Program-made: the position numbers and the translations under genes
The notes under the pieces: generated by a model
What the model saw: the letters and a program-made list of their open reading frames with translations, nothing else
What the model was told of the DNA's origin: nothing
The model's database searches: none
Part shown: piece after piece, positions 8,399 to 15,239 of the stretch
How positions within the stretch are numbered: position 1 is the stretch's first letter
Layout: every line of letters begins with the position of its first letter
Assembly (NCBI RefSeq): GCF_002262935.1
Contig: NZ_NPIA01000002.1
Span: 248,001-312,000, forward strand
Source: Lottiidibacillus patelloidae
GTDB lineage: Bacteria; Bacillota; Bacilli; Bacillales; SA5d-4
Direction of reading: 5' to 3'
DNA: 64,000 nt

Positions 8399-8664
8399 TT
8401 ATTCATATCCACCTTTGGCCTCAGGAAGCCATTTATCACTAGAAATATTAATTTCTCGCATTATAAGCATAATAATGTTCATTTCTTCTTTCCAAATGTA
8501 TTTATTTCATTTTCATTTTTATTACTTATACCGTAGAGTAAAGAAAAATGAAAGTCATCTGGCATTTGTTCGGGCGTATTATTTTCCTCAGTAAAATTGC
8601 ATCCAGTGCTAAATAAAAAGATACACATAACTACTATTAGTATTTTTTGAAACAACCACCTCAA
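8399..8664 (-). pseudogene. Decayed small lipoprotein gene (internal deletion and frameshift)
   Basis: The first part encodes a lipoprotein signal with lipobox FSTGC, then a mature start containing DDFHFSLLYG and NEINTF, and stops at 8479-8481 after 61 codons. Shifting to another frame just before that stop (codons reading WKEEMNIIMLIMREINIS) continues open to a TAA at 8399. The two halves look like the front and a middle part of one small Bacillus lipoprotein family, in which a longer linker and an 'EEM..I...M.EI' helix normally follow. I therefore read it as a gene that lost its middle and its frame. Family recall is from memory; confidence is moderate. Confidence 0.5.
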
Positions 8665-8714
8665 ACATCGTTTTCATTATTCTTTCTTTAGACTTGCTTT
8701 AATTCTTTTTTGTT

Positions 8715-8734
8715 TCGAAAAAAATATTTTTCGA
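8715..8734. promoter_or_regulatory. Palindrome upstream of the MATE gene
   Basis: TCGAAAAA and its complement TTTTTCGA, with a 4-bp centre, form a 20-bp inverted repeat about 90 bp before the MATE start. It could be an operator; no regulator is adjacent. Confidence 0.35.
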
Positions 8735-8751
8735 CATACGAAACTTTTTTC

Positions 8752-8794
8752 TTTTCAATATTTTACAAAAGAAGTAAACTAGGAATATTGAAAA
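8752..8794 (+). promoter_or_regulatory. Inverted repeat in the MATE leader
   Basis: Perfect 11-base arms, TTTTCAATATT (8752-8762) and AATATTGAAAA (8784-8794), are separated by 21 bp, ending about 20 nt before the AAGGAGTG ribosome site. It may be an operator or a leader hairpin. There is no T run after it, so it is not a terminator. Confidence 0.35.
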
Positions 8795-8823
8795 AAAGAT
8801 TTACACAGTTAAGGAGTGTTACT

Positions 8824-10200
8824 TTGCCAAGCAAATCTTCTAAAAACACCAAGAAAAAATTAACGTTATTTGCGCTTACTTGGCCAATATTTATAGAATT
8901 TCTTTTACATATGTTGATGGGTAATGCCGATACATTAATGCTAAGCCAGTACTCAGACAAATCAGTTGCTGCCGTTGGCGTTTCTAACCAAATTATTTCC
9001 GTTGTTATTGTCATGTTTGGCTTTATTGCAACCGGAACTGCAATCATTGTTGCTCAATACTTAGGAGCCGACGACGAAAAACAAGCAAATGAAGTATCAA
9101 CAACTTCACTTTCAGTTAACTTCATCTTTGGTGCTCTTTTAAGTCTTGCTTTATTTATATTTAGTGAACAGATTTTAGTAGCTATGGGCATACCTGAGGA
9201 ATTAATGCCTGAAGCTCTATCCTATATGAAAATTGTTGGTGGGGTTGCATTTATTCAAGCACTCTTAATGACTGCATCAGCAATTGTTCGAAGTCATGGA
9301 TTTACGAAAGACACGATGTACGTGACGATAGGAATGAACATTTTAAATGTAATAGGAAACTATATATTTATTTTTGGTCCCTTTGGTTTACCAGTTTTAG
9401 GCGTTGATGGGGTTGCAATTTCAACAGTGATAAGTCGTTTGTTAGGGTTTATCGTCGTCCTAATTATCTTACAAAAACGAGTAAAAGGATCATTGTCATT
9501 AAAAGTTCTTTTCTCTTTCCCAATGCATCATATACGTAATTTATTAAAAATTGGTATTCCATCAGCTGGAGAGCAATTATCATATAATACGTCACAAATG
9601 GTAATTACTTTCTATATTGCCTCACTTGGTACGATAGCACTGACAACGAAAGTGTATACACAAAATTTAATGTTATTTATTTTATTGTTTGCAGTAGCGA
9701 TTGGCCAAGGAACTCAAATATTAATTGGACATTTAGCAGGTGCTAAGAAGTTTGATGAAGCTTATACGAGATGTATTAAAAGTTTAAAGCTAGCAATCAT
9801 CATTTCATTTAGCATGGGTGCTATTTTTTACACCTTTGCTGAACCATTGTTTCGAATATTCACTTCAAATGAAGATATTATTACAGTAGGTAAATCGTTA
9901 ATTTTTCTTACCATTATTCTTGAACCTGGACGAGCTTTTAACCTCGTAGTTATAAATTCGTTACGTGCAGCTGGGGATGTTAAGTTTCCTGTGTACATGG
10001 GGATTGCCTCGATGTGGGGACTGAGTGTTCCTATTGCATACGTGCTCGGAATTTATTTCGGATATGGCTTAGTAGGTATTTGGATTGCATTTATTATAGA
10101 TGAATGGTTTCGAGGTATTATTATGCTCATTCGCTGGCGCTCAAGAGTTTGGGAAAATAAATCATTTACGAATAAGCCAGATGTTTTACTCGAGAAGTAA
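8824..10200 (+). CDS. MATE-family multidrug/cation efflux transporter
   Basis: A 458-residue membrane protein with about twelve helices in two related halves. Family marks include LTWPIFIEFLLHMLMGNADTLML in helix 1 and the second-half equivalent KIGIPSAGEQLSYNTSQMV. MATE transporters export drugs or metabolites using a Na+ or H+ gradient. The frame is open for 38 codons further upstream, but AAGGAGTG lies just before the TTG at 8824 and the resulting length is normal for the family. It is a single gene, flanked by a terminator. Substrate unknown. Confidence 0.88.
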   Translation: MPSKSSKNTKKKLTLFALTWPIFIEFLLHMLMGNADTLMLSQYSDKSVAAVGVSNQIISVVIVMFGFIATGTAIIVAQYLGADDEKQANEVSTTSLSVNFIFGALLSLALFIFSEQILVAMGIPEELMPEALSYMKIVGGVAFIQALLMTASAIVRSHGFTKDTMYVTIGMNILNVIGNYIFIFGPFGLPVLGVDGVAISTVISRLLGFIVVLIILQKRVKGSLSLKVLFSFPMHHIRNLLKIGIPSAGEQLSYNTSQMVITFYIASLGTIALTTKVYTQNLMLFILLFAVAIGQGTQILIGHLAGAKKFDEAYTRCIKSLKLAIIISFSMGAIFYTFAEPLFRIFTSNEDIITVGKSLIFLTIILEPGRAFNLVVINSLRAAGDVKFPVYMGIASMWGLSVPIAYVLGIYFGYGLVGIWIAFIIDEWFRGIIMLIRWRSRVWENKSFTNKPDVLLEK

Positions 10201-10206
10201 CTTTTC

Positions 10207-10239
10207 TACCCTCAATAATTTTTATGAGGGTATTTTTTT
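10207..10239 (+). terminator. Terminator after the MATE gene
   Basis: Stem TACCCTCA/TGAGGGTA with a 10-nt loop followed by seven T. Confidence 0.85.
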
Positions 10240-10268
10240 CCCTATTTTACTTAAGTTTACTTGATAAA

Positions 10269-10296
10269 GCATTTTTATTGGCTTTTTTCATACAAT
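10269..10296 (+). promoter_or_regulatory. Sigma-E type promoter of cwlJ
   Basis: GCATTTT (10269-10275), a 13-bp spacer and an exact CATACAAT (10289-10296) match the sigma-E consensus (KMATATT, 13-15 bp, CATACAnT). cwlJ is sigma-E controlled in B. subtilis, which supports the call. Confidence 0.75.
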
Positions 10297-10314
10297 TATT
10301 TTGAGGTGATAAAA

Positions 10315-10755
10315 ATGACAAGAGTTAAATATACAGATAGTGATATCGCTTTAATGGCAAGGATGATGAGGGCAGAAGCCGAGGGTGAAGGAAAACTAGG
10401 AATGCTAATGGTTGGTAACGTCATTGTAAATCGACTGAAGGCTAATTGTGGCGATTTTGAAGGATTAAAATCTATAAGACAAGTAATTTTCCAAGTTCAA
10501 GGTGGTAATTACTCTTTTGAAGCTGTACAAAAAGGGAACGTTTTTTATAATAGAGCGAGAAATGTAGAAAAAAGGTTAGCTAAGCAAACGTTAAATTATT
10601 GGAGAGAACACCCGTCAAAATACGCACTATGGTACTTTAATCCGTATGCTGCTTGCCCTCCTACTTGGTATGATCAACCATTTGCAGGTCAATTTAAGCA
10701 ACATTGCTATTACGAGCCAAAGGCTAACACATGTGAAGGCGCATATAGGTATTAA
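10315..10755 (+). CDS. cwlJ: Spore cortex-lytic cell wall hydrolase CwlJ
   Basis: A 146-residue protein made of one hydrolase_2 (SleB/CwlJ) domain, with no signal peptide, which distinguishes CwlJ from SleB. The N-terminal part reads LMARMMRAEAEGEG with the putative catalytic Glu, then VGNVIVNRL; the C-terminus has CPPTWYDQPFAGQFKQHCYYEP. CwlJ sits in the spore coat and degrades cortex peptidoglycan during germination, triggered by Ca-dipicolinate, and in Bacillus needs GerQ for its location (not in this window). GAGGTG precedes the ATG. A sigma-E-like promoter is upstream. Confidence 0.93.
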   Translation: MTRVKYTDSDIALMARMMRAEAEGEGKLGMLMVGNVIVNRLKANCGDFEGLKSIRQVIFQVQGGNYSFEAVQKGNVFYNRARNVEKRLAKQTLNYWREHPSKYALWYFNPYAACPPTWYDQPFAGQFKQHCYYEPKANTCEGAYRY

Positions 10756-10786
10756 AATCCCCCACTTTTTGTGGGGATTTTTTTGT
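10755..10786 (+). terminator. Terminator after cwlJ
   Basis: Stem AAATCCCCCAC/GTGGGGATTT with a 5-nt loop and a run of T. It overlaps the cwlJ stop codon. Confidence 0.85.
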
Positions 10787-10821
10787 TAGGTAGGAATATG
10801 TTTCGGTTTTAAGAAATCTAA

Positions 10822-11415
10822 TTATGGAAGCTTTGAGAAGTAATATCCTTTTTCTCTTATCGCATCAATTAATTTTGGTAATGCTTCCAACGTGACAGGT
10901 AACTCATGTAATAAAATGATAGCTCCATCTTCCAAGTTGTCCGTTACATTTTTTATTAGTGATTCAGCTGTAATACCTTTTTGCCAGTCCATAGAAGCTA
11001 TTCGCCACATTACTATTTCAATGTTTAACTGCTTAGCTATTTTTATTGTGTCATCGTTAAATTGGCCAAATGGTGGGCGAAAATATTTTATCTTATTTCC
11101 TGATAATTTCTCCAGTTTTTCTTTACTATATTTCATTTGTTCAAGCTGCTTTATATAACTTAGTTTTGCGAAGTTAGGATGATTCTGTGAATGGGAGCCA
11201 ATTTGATGCCCATCCTCACTCATTCTATCCCATGGACGTTTATGATGACTTAAACGACTTTGCCAGAAAAATACAGCCTGTACTTCCTTTTCTTTTAACA
11301 CATTAAGAATCGGTAAGATAAGCCTACTTGGACCATCATCAAATGTTAACGTTACAGAAGGATTGGTAGCTGTTAAGTTTCTTGTTAATATATTTTCATC
11401 TACATGATCGTACAC
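10822..11415 (-). CDS. Polysaccharide deacetylase (NodB domain), possibly 5'-truncated by a stop
   Basis: A 197-residue NodB-fold deacetylase. Motif 1 is TFDDGPS, the metal-binding motif 2 is HSQNH (H..SH-type), motif 3 is RPPFGQFN, and the late His is in LLHELP. Such enzymes remove acetyl groups from peptidoglycan or chitin-like sugars. There is no signal peptide in the visible frame. The open frame begins with a GTG lacking a clear ribosome site. Upstream in the same frame an ATG at 11454, preceded by AGAAGGG, is followed after six codons by TGA (11434-11436). So either the GTG is used or a nonsense change has cut the N-terminus. Confidence 0.82.
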   Translation of the reverse strand: MYDHVDENILTRNLTATNPSVTLTFDDGPSRLILPILNVLKEKEVQAVFFWQSRLSHHKRPWDRMSEDGHQIGSHSQNHPNFAKLSYIKQLEQMKYSKEKLEKLSGNKIKYFRPPFGQFNDDTIKIAKQLNIEIVMWRIASMDWQKGITAESLIKNVTDNLEDGAIILLHELPVTLEALPKLIDAIREKGYYFSKLP

Positions 11416-11546
11416 GATCTCATCAGTTACAATTCAAGGACAATTACTTCTCATAAGAACCCTTCTCTCTTTATTGATCTGCCAACAAATCTTCTCTACT
11501 ACTATATACCTCTATTTTAAAGGTGATAACTGATTAAGTAAAAATA

Positions 11547-11570
11547 AAAGACTTCCATTTGGAAGTCTTT
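11547..11570 (-). terminator. Terminator after mccB
   Basis: Stem AAAGACTTCC/GGAAGTCTTT with a 4-nt loop; on the minus strand it ends in TTTTATTTTT. Confidence 0.85.
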
Positions 11571-11573
11571 CTA

Positions 11574-12707
11574 CTATTCTAATGCCTGTTGTAAATCTTC
11601 AATTAAATCATCTACATCTTCCAATCCGACAGAGATTCGAATGAGTCCATCAGTAATCCCAAGTTCCGCTCTTCGCTCAGCTGGAATAGATGCATGTGTC
11701 ATTTTAGCGGGTAATGAAATAAGGCTTTCAACTGCTCCTAGACTTTCTGCAAGGGTAAAGTATTTTACTTTTTTCAAAACTTTTTCCGCTAGCTCTCCAC
11801 TTCCAACATCAAAGGAAATCATTCCACCGAATCCTGAAGCTTGTTCTAGGTGAATATCATGTCCCTTATGTGAAGGTAAGCCTGGATAATAAATCTTAGT
11901 TACTTTATCGTGAGCTTTTAGAAAGGAAACCAGTTTTTTTGTATTTTCTTCGATTTCTTCCATTCTTATTCCAAGGGTTTTTATCCCTCTCATTAGCAGC
12001 CATGCATCCTGTGGTCCTATTGTACCGCCTACTGAGTTTTGTACGAAATGTAGTCCATTGGCTAACTCGATCGTTTTTACTACAGCGAGCCCTGCGACAA
12101 CGTCACTATGACCACCAATATACTTTGTCGCACTATGAATAACAATGTCTGCACCTAAGTCAATTGGTGTTTGCCAATAAGGTGTACTAAACGTATTATC
12201 TACAACAGTTAGTAAGTTTTTCTCTTTTGCTAATGTTGCTATCTCTTGTATGTCGGTTATTTTTAAAAGGGGATTTGTCGGTGTTTCAATATATATCATT
12301 TTCGTATTAGCTTTCACTGCATTTTTTACTTCTGATAGATTACTCGTATCAACAAATGTAGCTTCTAAACCGAAACGGTTTAACACCTTATTCATTAAAC
12401 GGTATGAACCACCGTAGACGTCATCTGTTAAAATAATATGGTCTCCTGCAGATAGTAACATCATCACCGAGGAAATTGCTGCCATACCAGAGGAAAATGC
12501 AAATCCCGCCTCTCCGTTTTCTAGATCTTTAATAACTTCTTCTAATGCATGTCTAGTTGGATTTCCTGTTCGTGAATATTCATATCCTTTATGCTTACCA
12601 ACTGCCTCTTGTTTATATGTACTAACTTGATAAATTGGTACGCTTACCGCACCTGTTGCTTCATCTCCAGTTATGCCACCATGAATTAACTTAGTCTTTT
12701 TTCGCAA
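11574..12707 (-). CDS. mccB: Cystathionine/homocysteine gamma-lyase (PLP enzyme)
   Basis: A 377-residue Cys/Met-metabolism PLP enzyme, closest in my reading to B. subtilis MccB (start IHGGITGDEATGAVSVPIYQ). The PLP-binding Lys is in SATKYIGGHSD and the phosphate-binding region in AFSSGMAAIS. It splits cystathionine or homocysteine to yield cysteine or H2S, part of methionine-to-cysteine conversion. The start is TTG with AGGAGGG upstream. In B. subtilis it follows mccA; here mccA is absent and yrhC lies upstream. A gamma-synthase role for this subgroup cannot be excluded from sequence alone. Confidence 0.88.
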   Translation of the reverse strand: MRKKTKLIHGGITGDEATGAVSVPIYQVSTYKQEAVGKHKGYEYSRTGNPTRHALEEVIKDLENGEAGFAFSSGMAAISSVMMLLSAGDHIILTDDVYGGSYRLMNKVLNRFGLEATFVDTSNLSEVKNAVKANTKMIYIETPTNPLLKITDIQEIATLAKEKNLLTVVDNTFSTPYWQTPIDLGADIVIHSATKYIGGHSDVVAGLAVVKTIELANGLHFVQNSVGGTIGPQDAWLLMRGIKTLGIRMEEIEENTKKLVSFLKAHDKVTKIYYPGLPSHKGHDIHLEQASGFGGMISFDVGSGELAEKVLKKVKYFTLAESLGAVESLISLPAKMTHASIPAERRAELGITDGLIRISVGLEDVDDLIEDLQQALE

Positions 12708-12774
12708 GAAAATCCCTCCTTCAATTGAAATTCGTCAACACTACACATTATCCCTTCTACTTAGTAATTTTTGA

Positions 12775-12780
12775 ATTATA
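12775..12780 (-). promoter_or_regulatory. Candidate -10 element for mccB
   Basis: TATAAT on the minus strand lies between the yrhC terminator and mccB. A matching -35 is weak. A separate promoter is expected here because a terminator precedes it. Confidence 0.35.
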
Positions 12781-12813
12781 GTCGTCAATATATTTATTTT
12801 TATTATGAAAAAA

Positions 12814-12844
12814 AGCAAAACATACCGTTAGGCACATTTTGCTT
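12814..12844 (-). terminator. Probable terminator after yrhC
   Basis: On the minus strand AAGCAAAA pairs with TTTTGCTT across a 16-nt loop and is followed by a T run. AT-rich stem, so moderate confidence. Confidence 0.6.
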
Positions 12845-12845
12845 A

Positions 12846-13085
12846 TTATGAATTTAGTTCATCTATTTGCTTTTTTATTTTCATTGCTTTTTGGAAAAAG
12901 AATGCTGAAGTAAAAATAAAAGTAAAATTCGCAGCAATTAAATATGGTGCATGTGATGCTTCTTTTCCTTCATAAGGAATTAACAACCCTAAAAAGAGGA
13001 AACCACTTAGAGCCAGCAAAACAATACCGAACCGAGAAAAGTCATTCATTTTCGCATAATATTCTTTCATATTAATCTGCTCCAC
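12846..13085 (-). CDS. yrhC: YrhC-like small membrane protein
   Basis: A 79-residue protein with two hydrophobic helices (GIVLLALSGFLFLGLLI and YLIAANFTFIFTSAFFF) flanked by charged ends. It resembles YrhC, the last gene of the B. subtilis yrrT-mtnN-mccA-mccB-yrhC operon, whose function is unknown. A GTG start with GGTGG upstream is preferred; an ATG five codons later is also possible. Here it lies between mtnN and mccB, on the same strand, with its own terminator. Context supports a link to sulfur metabolism. Confidence 0.7.
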   Translation of the reverse strand: MEQINMKEYYAKMNDFSRFGIVLLALSGFLFLGLLIPYEGKEASHAPYLIAANFTFIFTSAFFFQKAMKIKKQIDELNS

Positions 13086-13193
13086 TTTGTCCCCACCTTT
13101 CCAAAATCTATACATCAAATGTAACAAAAATTGACTGGAAAGGCTTTATTAAAATGTATCCAATACTAATAAGAATTGGTAAAACAAAAAGTA

Positions 13194-13892
13194 TTAAAGG
13201 GAGTTTACAATATTAATGACTAAATTAGCTGAGTTAACAGATGCTTTCTCTAAAAACTGCTCATATGTGTTGCGTGAATCATCATCTTTTCCTGCAATAT
13301 CAGATAAGGAGCGGATAATGACAAAAGGGACGTTAAATTGATAACAAACTTGAGCAATTCCCCCTGCCTCCATTTCAGCTGCATATACGTTCGGGAAAGT
13401 ATCTTTAACGAATTGGACACGTTCCGCCGAATCCATGAAGGAATCGCTTGAAGTAATTAACCCTTTGACAACTTGCAACCCATCTAACAGTTCTGCACTT
13501 TTTTCTGCAGTTGCGACTAACTTTTCATCTGGCTTATAAAATGCCGGCATTCTTGGTACTTGACCGTATTCATAACCGAAAGTTGTTGCATCGACATCAT
13601 GGTAACGTACTTCAGTAGAAATGACGATATCACCAACATTTAGAGAATGATGAAATCCACCAGCAGAACCAGTATTAATGACAACATCTGGTTGATGACC
13701 ATCAATTAATAAGGTTGTCCCAACAGCAGCATTAACTTTACCAATGCCTGATTTTAAAAGTACAATTTCGTGTCCTGCCATTTCCCCTGTTGTAAATTCA
13801 CATCCAGCTTTTTCGTATACGGTAGCTCCATTTAATTTTTGCTTTAATAGTTCTACTTCTTCTTCCATTGCTCCAATAATTGCAATTTTCAT
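13194..13892 (-). CDS. mtnN: 5'-methylthioadenosine/S-adenosylhomocysteine nucleosidase
   Basis: A 232-residue nucleoside phosphorylase-fold enzyme. It hydrolyses adenine from S-adenosylhomocysteine and methylthioadenosine, by-products of methylation and polyamine synthesis, and so feeds the LuxS and methionine-salvage routes. Visible marks are IGAMEEEV at the start, the GSAGGF loop, the active-site Glu in [13 protein letters not shown] and the catalytic Asp in [24 protein letters not shown] precedes the ATG. In B. subtilis it is co-transcribed with yrrT, mccA and mccB; of these only mccB is nearby here. Confidence 0.95.
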   Translation of the reverse strand: MKIAIIGAMEEEVELLKQKLNGATVYEKAGCEFTTGEMAGHEIVLLKSGIGKVNAAVGTTLLIDGHQPDVVINTGSAGGFHHSLNVGDIVISTEVRYHDVDATTFGYEYGQVPRMPAFYKPDEKLVATAEKSAELLDGLQVVKGLITSSDSFMDSAERVQFVKDTFPNVYAAEMEAGGIAQVCYQFNVPFVIIRSLSDIAGKDDDSRNTYEQFLEKASVNSANLVINIVNSL

Positions 13893-14014
13893 GTATGTAC
13901 AGCTCCTTAATGGAATTTTCATTTTGTTGAAACTAATATCTATAATAACAACTTTTCAAAAATCTAGCCAATTAGTATAGTAGAAATAGAATATATTTTG
14001 AAAGGATGCTCATG

Positions 14015-14221
14015 ATGTCACTAAGCTTAGAACGAATTGAAGATAAAGTAGAATTTTTTGAGGCGGCAACATTGCAAAAATTGGAATATCTCGTTAATGA
14101 AAAAATTGATCAAAATCGTGCATTATTACTAGAGGTGCATCATATTTCTCATCAAGTTTCGCCATTGGAAAATGGGAAACTATACTACTCAGCTGTCGTC
14201 CATTTTAAAGGGAAAAAGTGA
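14015..14221 (+). CDS. yrzA: DUF2536 small protein YrzA
   Basis: A 68-residue soluble protein with DKVEFFEAATLQKLE, then VHHISHQVS and YYSAVVHFKGK, matching my recollection of B. subtilis YrzA (DUF2536), which also lies beside yrrS and mtnN. Function unknown. Three ATGs are available (14006, 14012, 14015); the last gives the best spacing from AAAGGA and the same N-terminal length as YrzA. It is a single gene with a terminator. Confidence 0.78.
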   Translation: MSLSLERIEDKVEFFEAATLQKLEYLVNEKIDQNRALLLEVHHISHQVSPLENGKLYYSAVVHFKGKK

Positions 14222-14242
14222 GTGCAATTGATGCACTCACTT
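14216..14242. terminator. Bidirectional terminator between yrzA and yrrS
   Basis: Stem AAGTGAGTGCA/TGCACTCACTT with a 5-nt loop and seven T on the plus strand; it overlaps the yrzA stop. Confidence 0.88.
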
Positions 14243-14245
14243 TTT

Positions 14246-14881
14246 TTAGTTAGTAAGATATGGTTCAACATATTTTTCATATTCTTCTTGTGTTAGATTT
14301 CTTTCTGAAGTCGGTTTCCAACCTTTTTCCGTTACCCATTCAATCGTTACTTTCTTATATTCATTCGATCCACGTTTTGACACAATACCAAAAGATTTGT
14401 CTGGGGCACCATCATTACCAATCCACCATAATGACATGTTACTTTTATCAACATTAATTGCAACACTAAGTGCTAACTTCATCTCTTCCCAATCAACTGA
14501 ATTCTCATCATATTGTGTTTGATGTGGCTCTTCTTGAGTTGTCCCTACAGGTTCCCAGTTTCCGCTTCCGTTACTGCTATTATCGTCATTGCTATTTTCT
14601 CCATTAGAATTGTTAGCTCCATCACTAGCAGCACTATTGGTGTCTTCATTTTGTTCTTTACCAGAATTGGAATCGGTTTTATTTTCTTCATCATTTACTT
14701 GATCATTCGTATTTGTATTATTTTCTTCTGAAACGACTGGCTGTACCGATGGATTAAAAAAGAAATGGACAATGCTTATTCCTAAGATACATGCCCCAAT
14801 GATAAGTCCAACGTATAAAGTGACTGACATAATAGATTTTTTAATTCTCTTTTTTCTTTCGTGAATTCTATTCATTCGCAT
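14246..14881 (-). CDS. yrrS: YrrS-like membrane-anchored protein (DUF1510)
   Basis: A 211-residue protein: basic cytoplasmic N-terminus (about 17 residues), one membrane helix (to about residue 40), a long Asn/Asp/Ser/Glu-rich linker (about 50-115) and a C-terminal DUF1510 domain with WEEMKLALSVAI, WWIGNDGAP and WVTEKGWKPT. The topology puts the domain outside the membrane. B. subtilis yrrS follows pbpI (yrrR), suggesting a cell-wall role. Here a KTSC gene lies between them on the other strand. GGGGGA precedes the ATG. The linker is low-complexity and may vary between strains. Confidence 0.82.
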   Translation of the reverse strand: MRMNRIHERKKRIKKSIMSVTLYVGLIIGACILGISIVHFFFNPSVQPVVSEENNTNTNDQVNDEENKTDSNSGKEQNEDTNSAASDGANNSNGENSNDDNSSNGSGNWEPVGTTQEEPHQTQYDENSVDWEEMKLALSVAINVDKSNMSLWWIGNDGAPDKSFGIVSKRGSNEYKKVTIEWVTEKGWKPTSERNLTQEEYEKYVEPYLTN

Positions 14882-15023
14882 AGATATAGTCCCCCTTACT
14901 CTACCATTATACTATGTTGGTTTAGTAGTAATACAAATTTTCTAAATTTTTTATAGAAACTGTAACTATTGTCATTTATATACGTCTATTTAACATCAAG
15001 GACTATTTTCTGGGAGGATTATA

Positions 15024-15239
15024 ATGAAATTCACTACTTTTAATCGTGTTCTATGGAATTTAAAGCAATTTGATACGATCGGATATGACAAAACTACCAA
15101 AACACTTATCGTGAAATTTTTCTCAGGTGAAGAAAAAAAGTTCACAAATATAAGTGAAGAAACGATTTTTGAATTTATAATTGCACCCCAAAAAGAACAA
15201 TTCTTTTATGACAAAATTAATTCTAAAGTACTTAACTAA
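15024..15239 (+). CDS. KTSC-domain-like small protein
   Basis: A 71-residue protein that matches the KTSC fold pattern: FDTIGYDKTTKTLIVKF, then a central beta region and a C-terminal IAPQKEQFFYDKI. KTSC domains occur alone or fused to nucleic-acid enzymes and have no firm function. GGGAGGATT precedes the ATG. Its stop codon overlaps the stop of pbpI on the opposite strand (CTAA shared), with no terminator between the two. Confidence 0.65.
   Translation: MKFTTFNRVLWNLKQFDTIGYDKTTKTLIVKFFSGEEKKFTNISEETIFEFIIAPQKEQFFYDKINSKVLN

Noticed and set aside
8710-8823. 38 extra N-terminal codons for the MATE protein
   Set aside because: No ribosome site before the upstream start, composition is unlike a MATE N-terminus, and a strong AAGGAGTG precedes the TTG at 8824.
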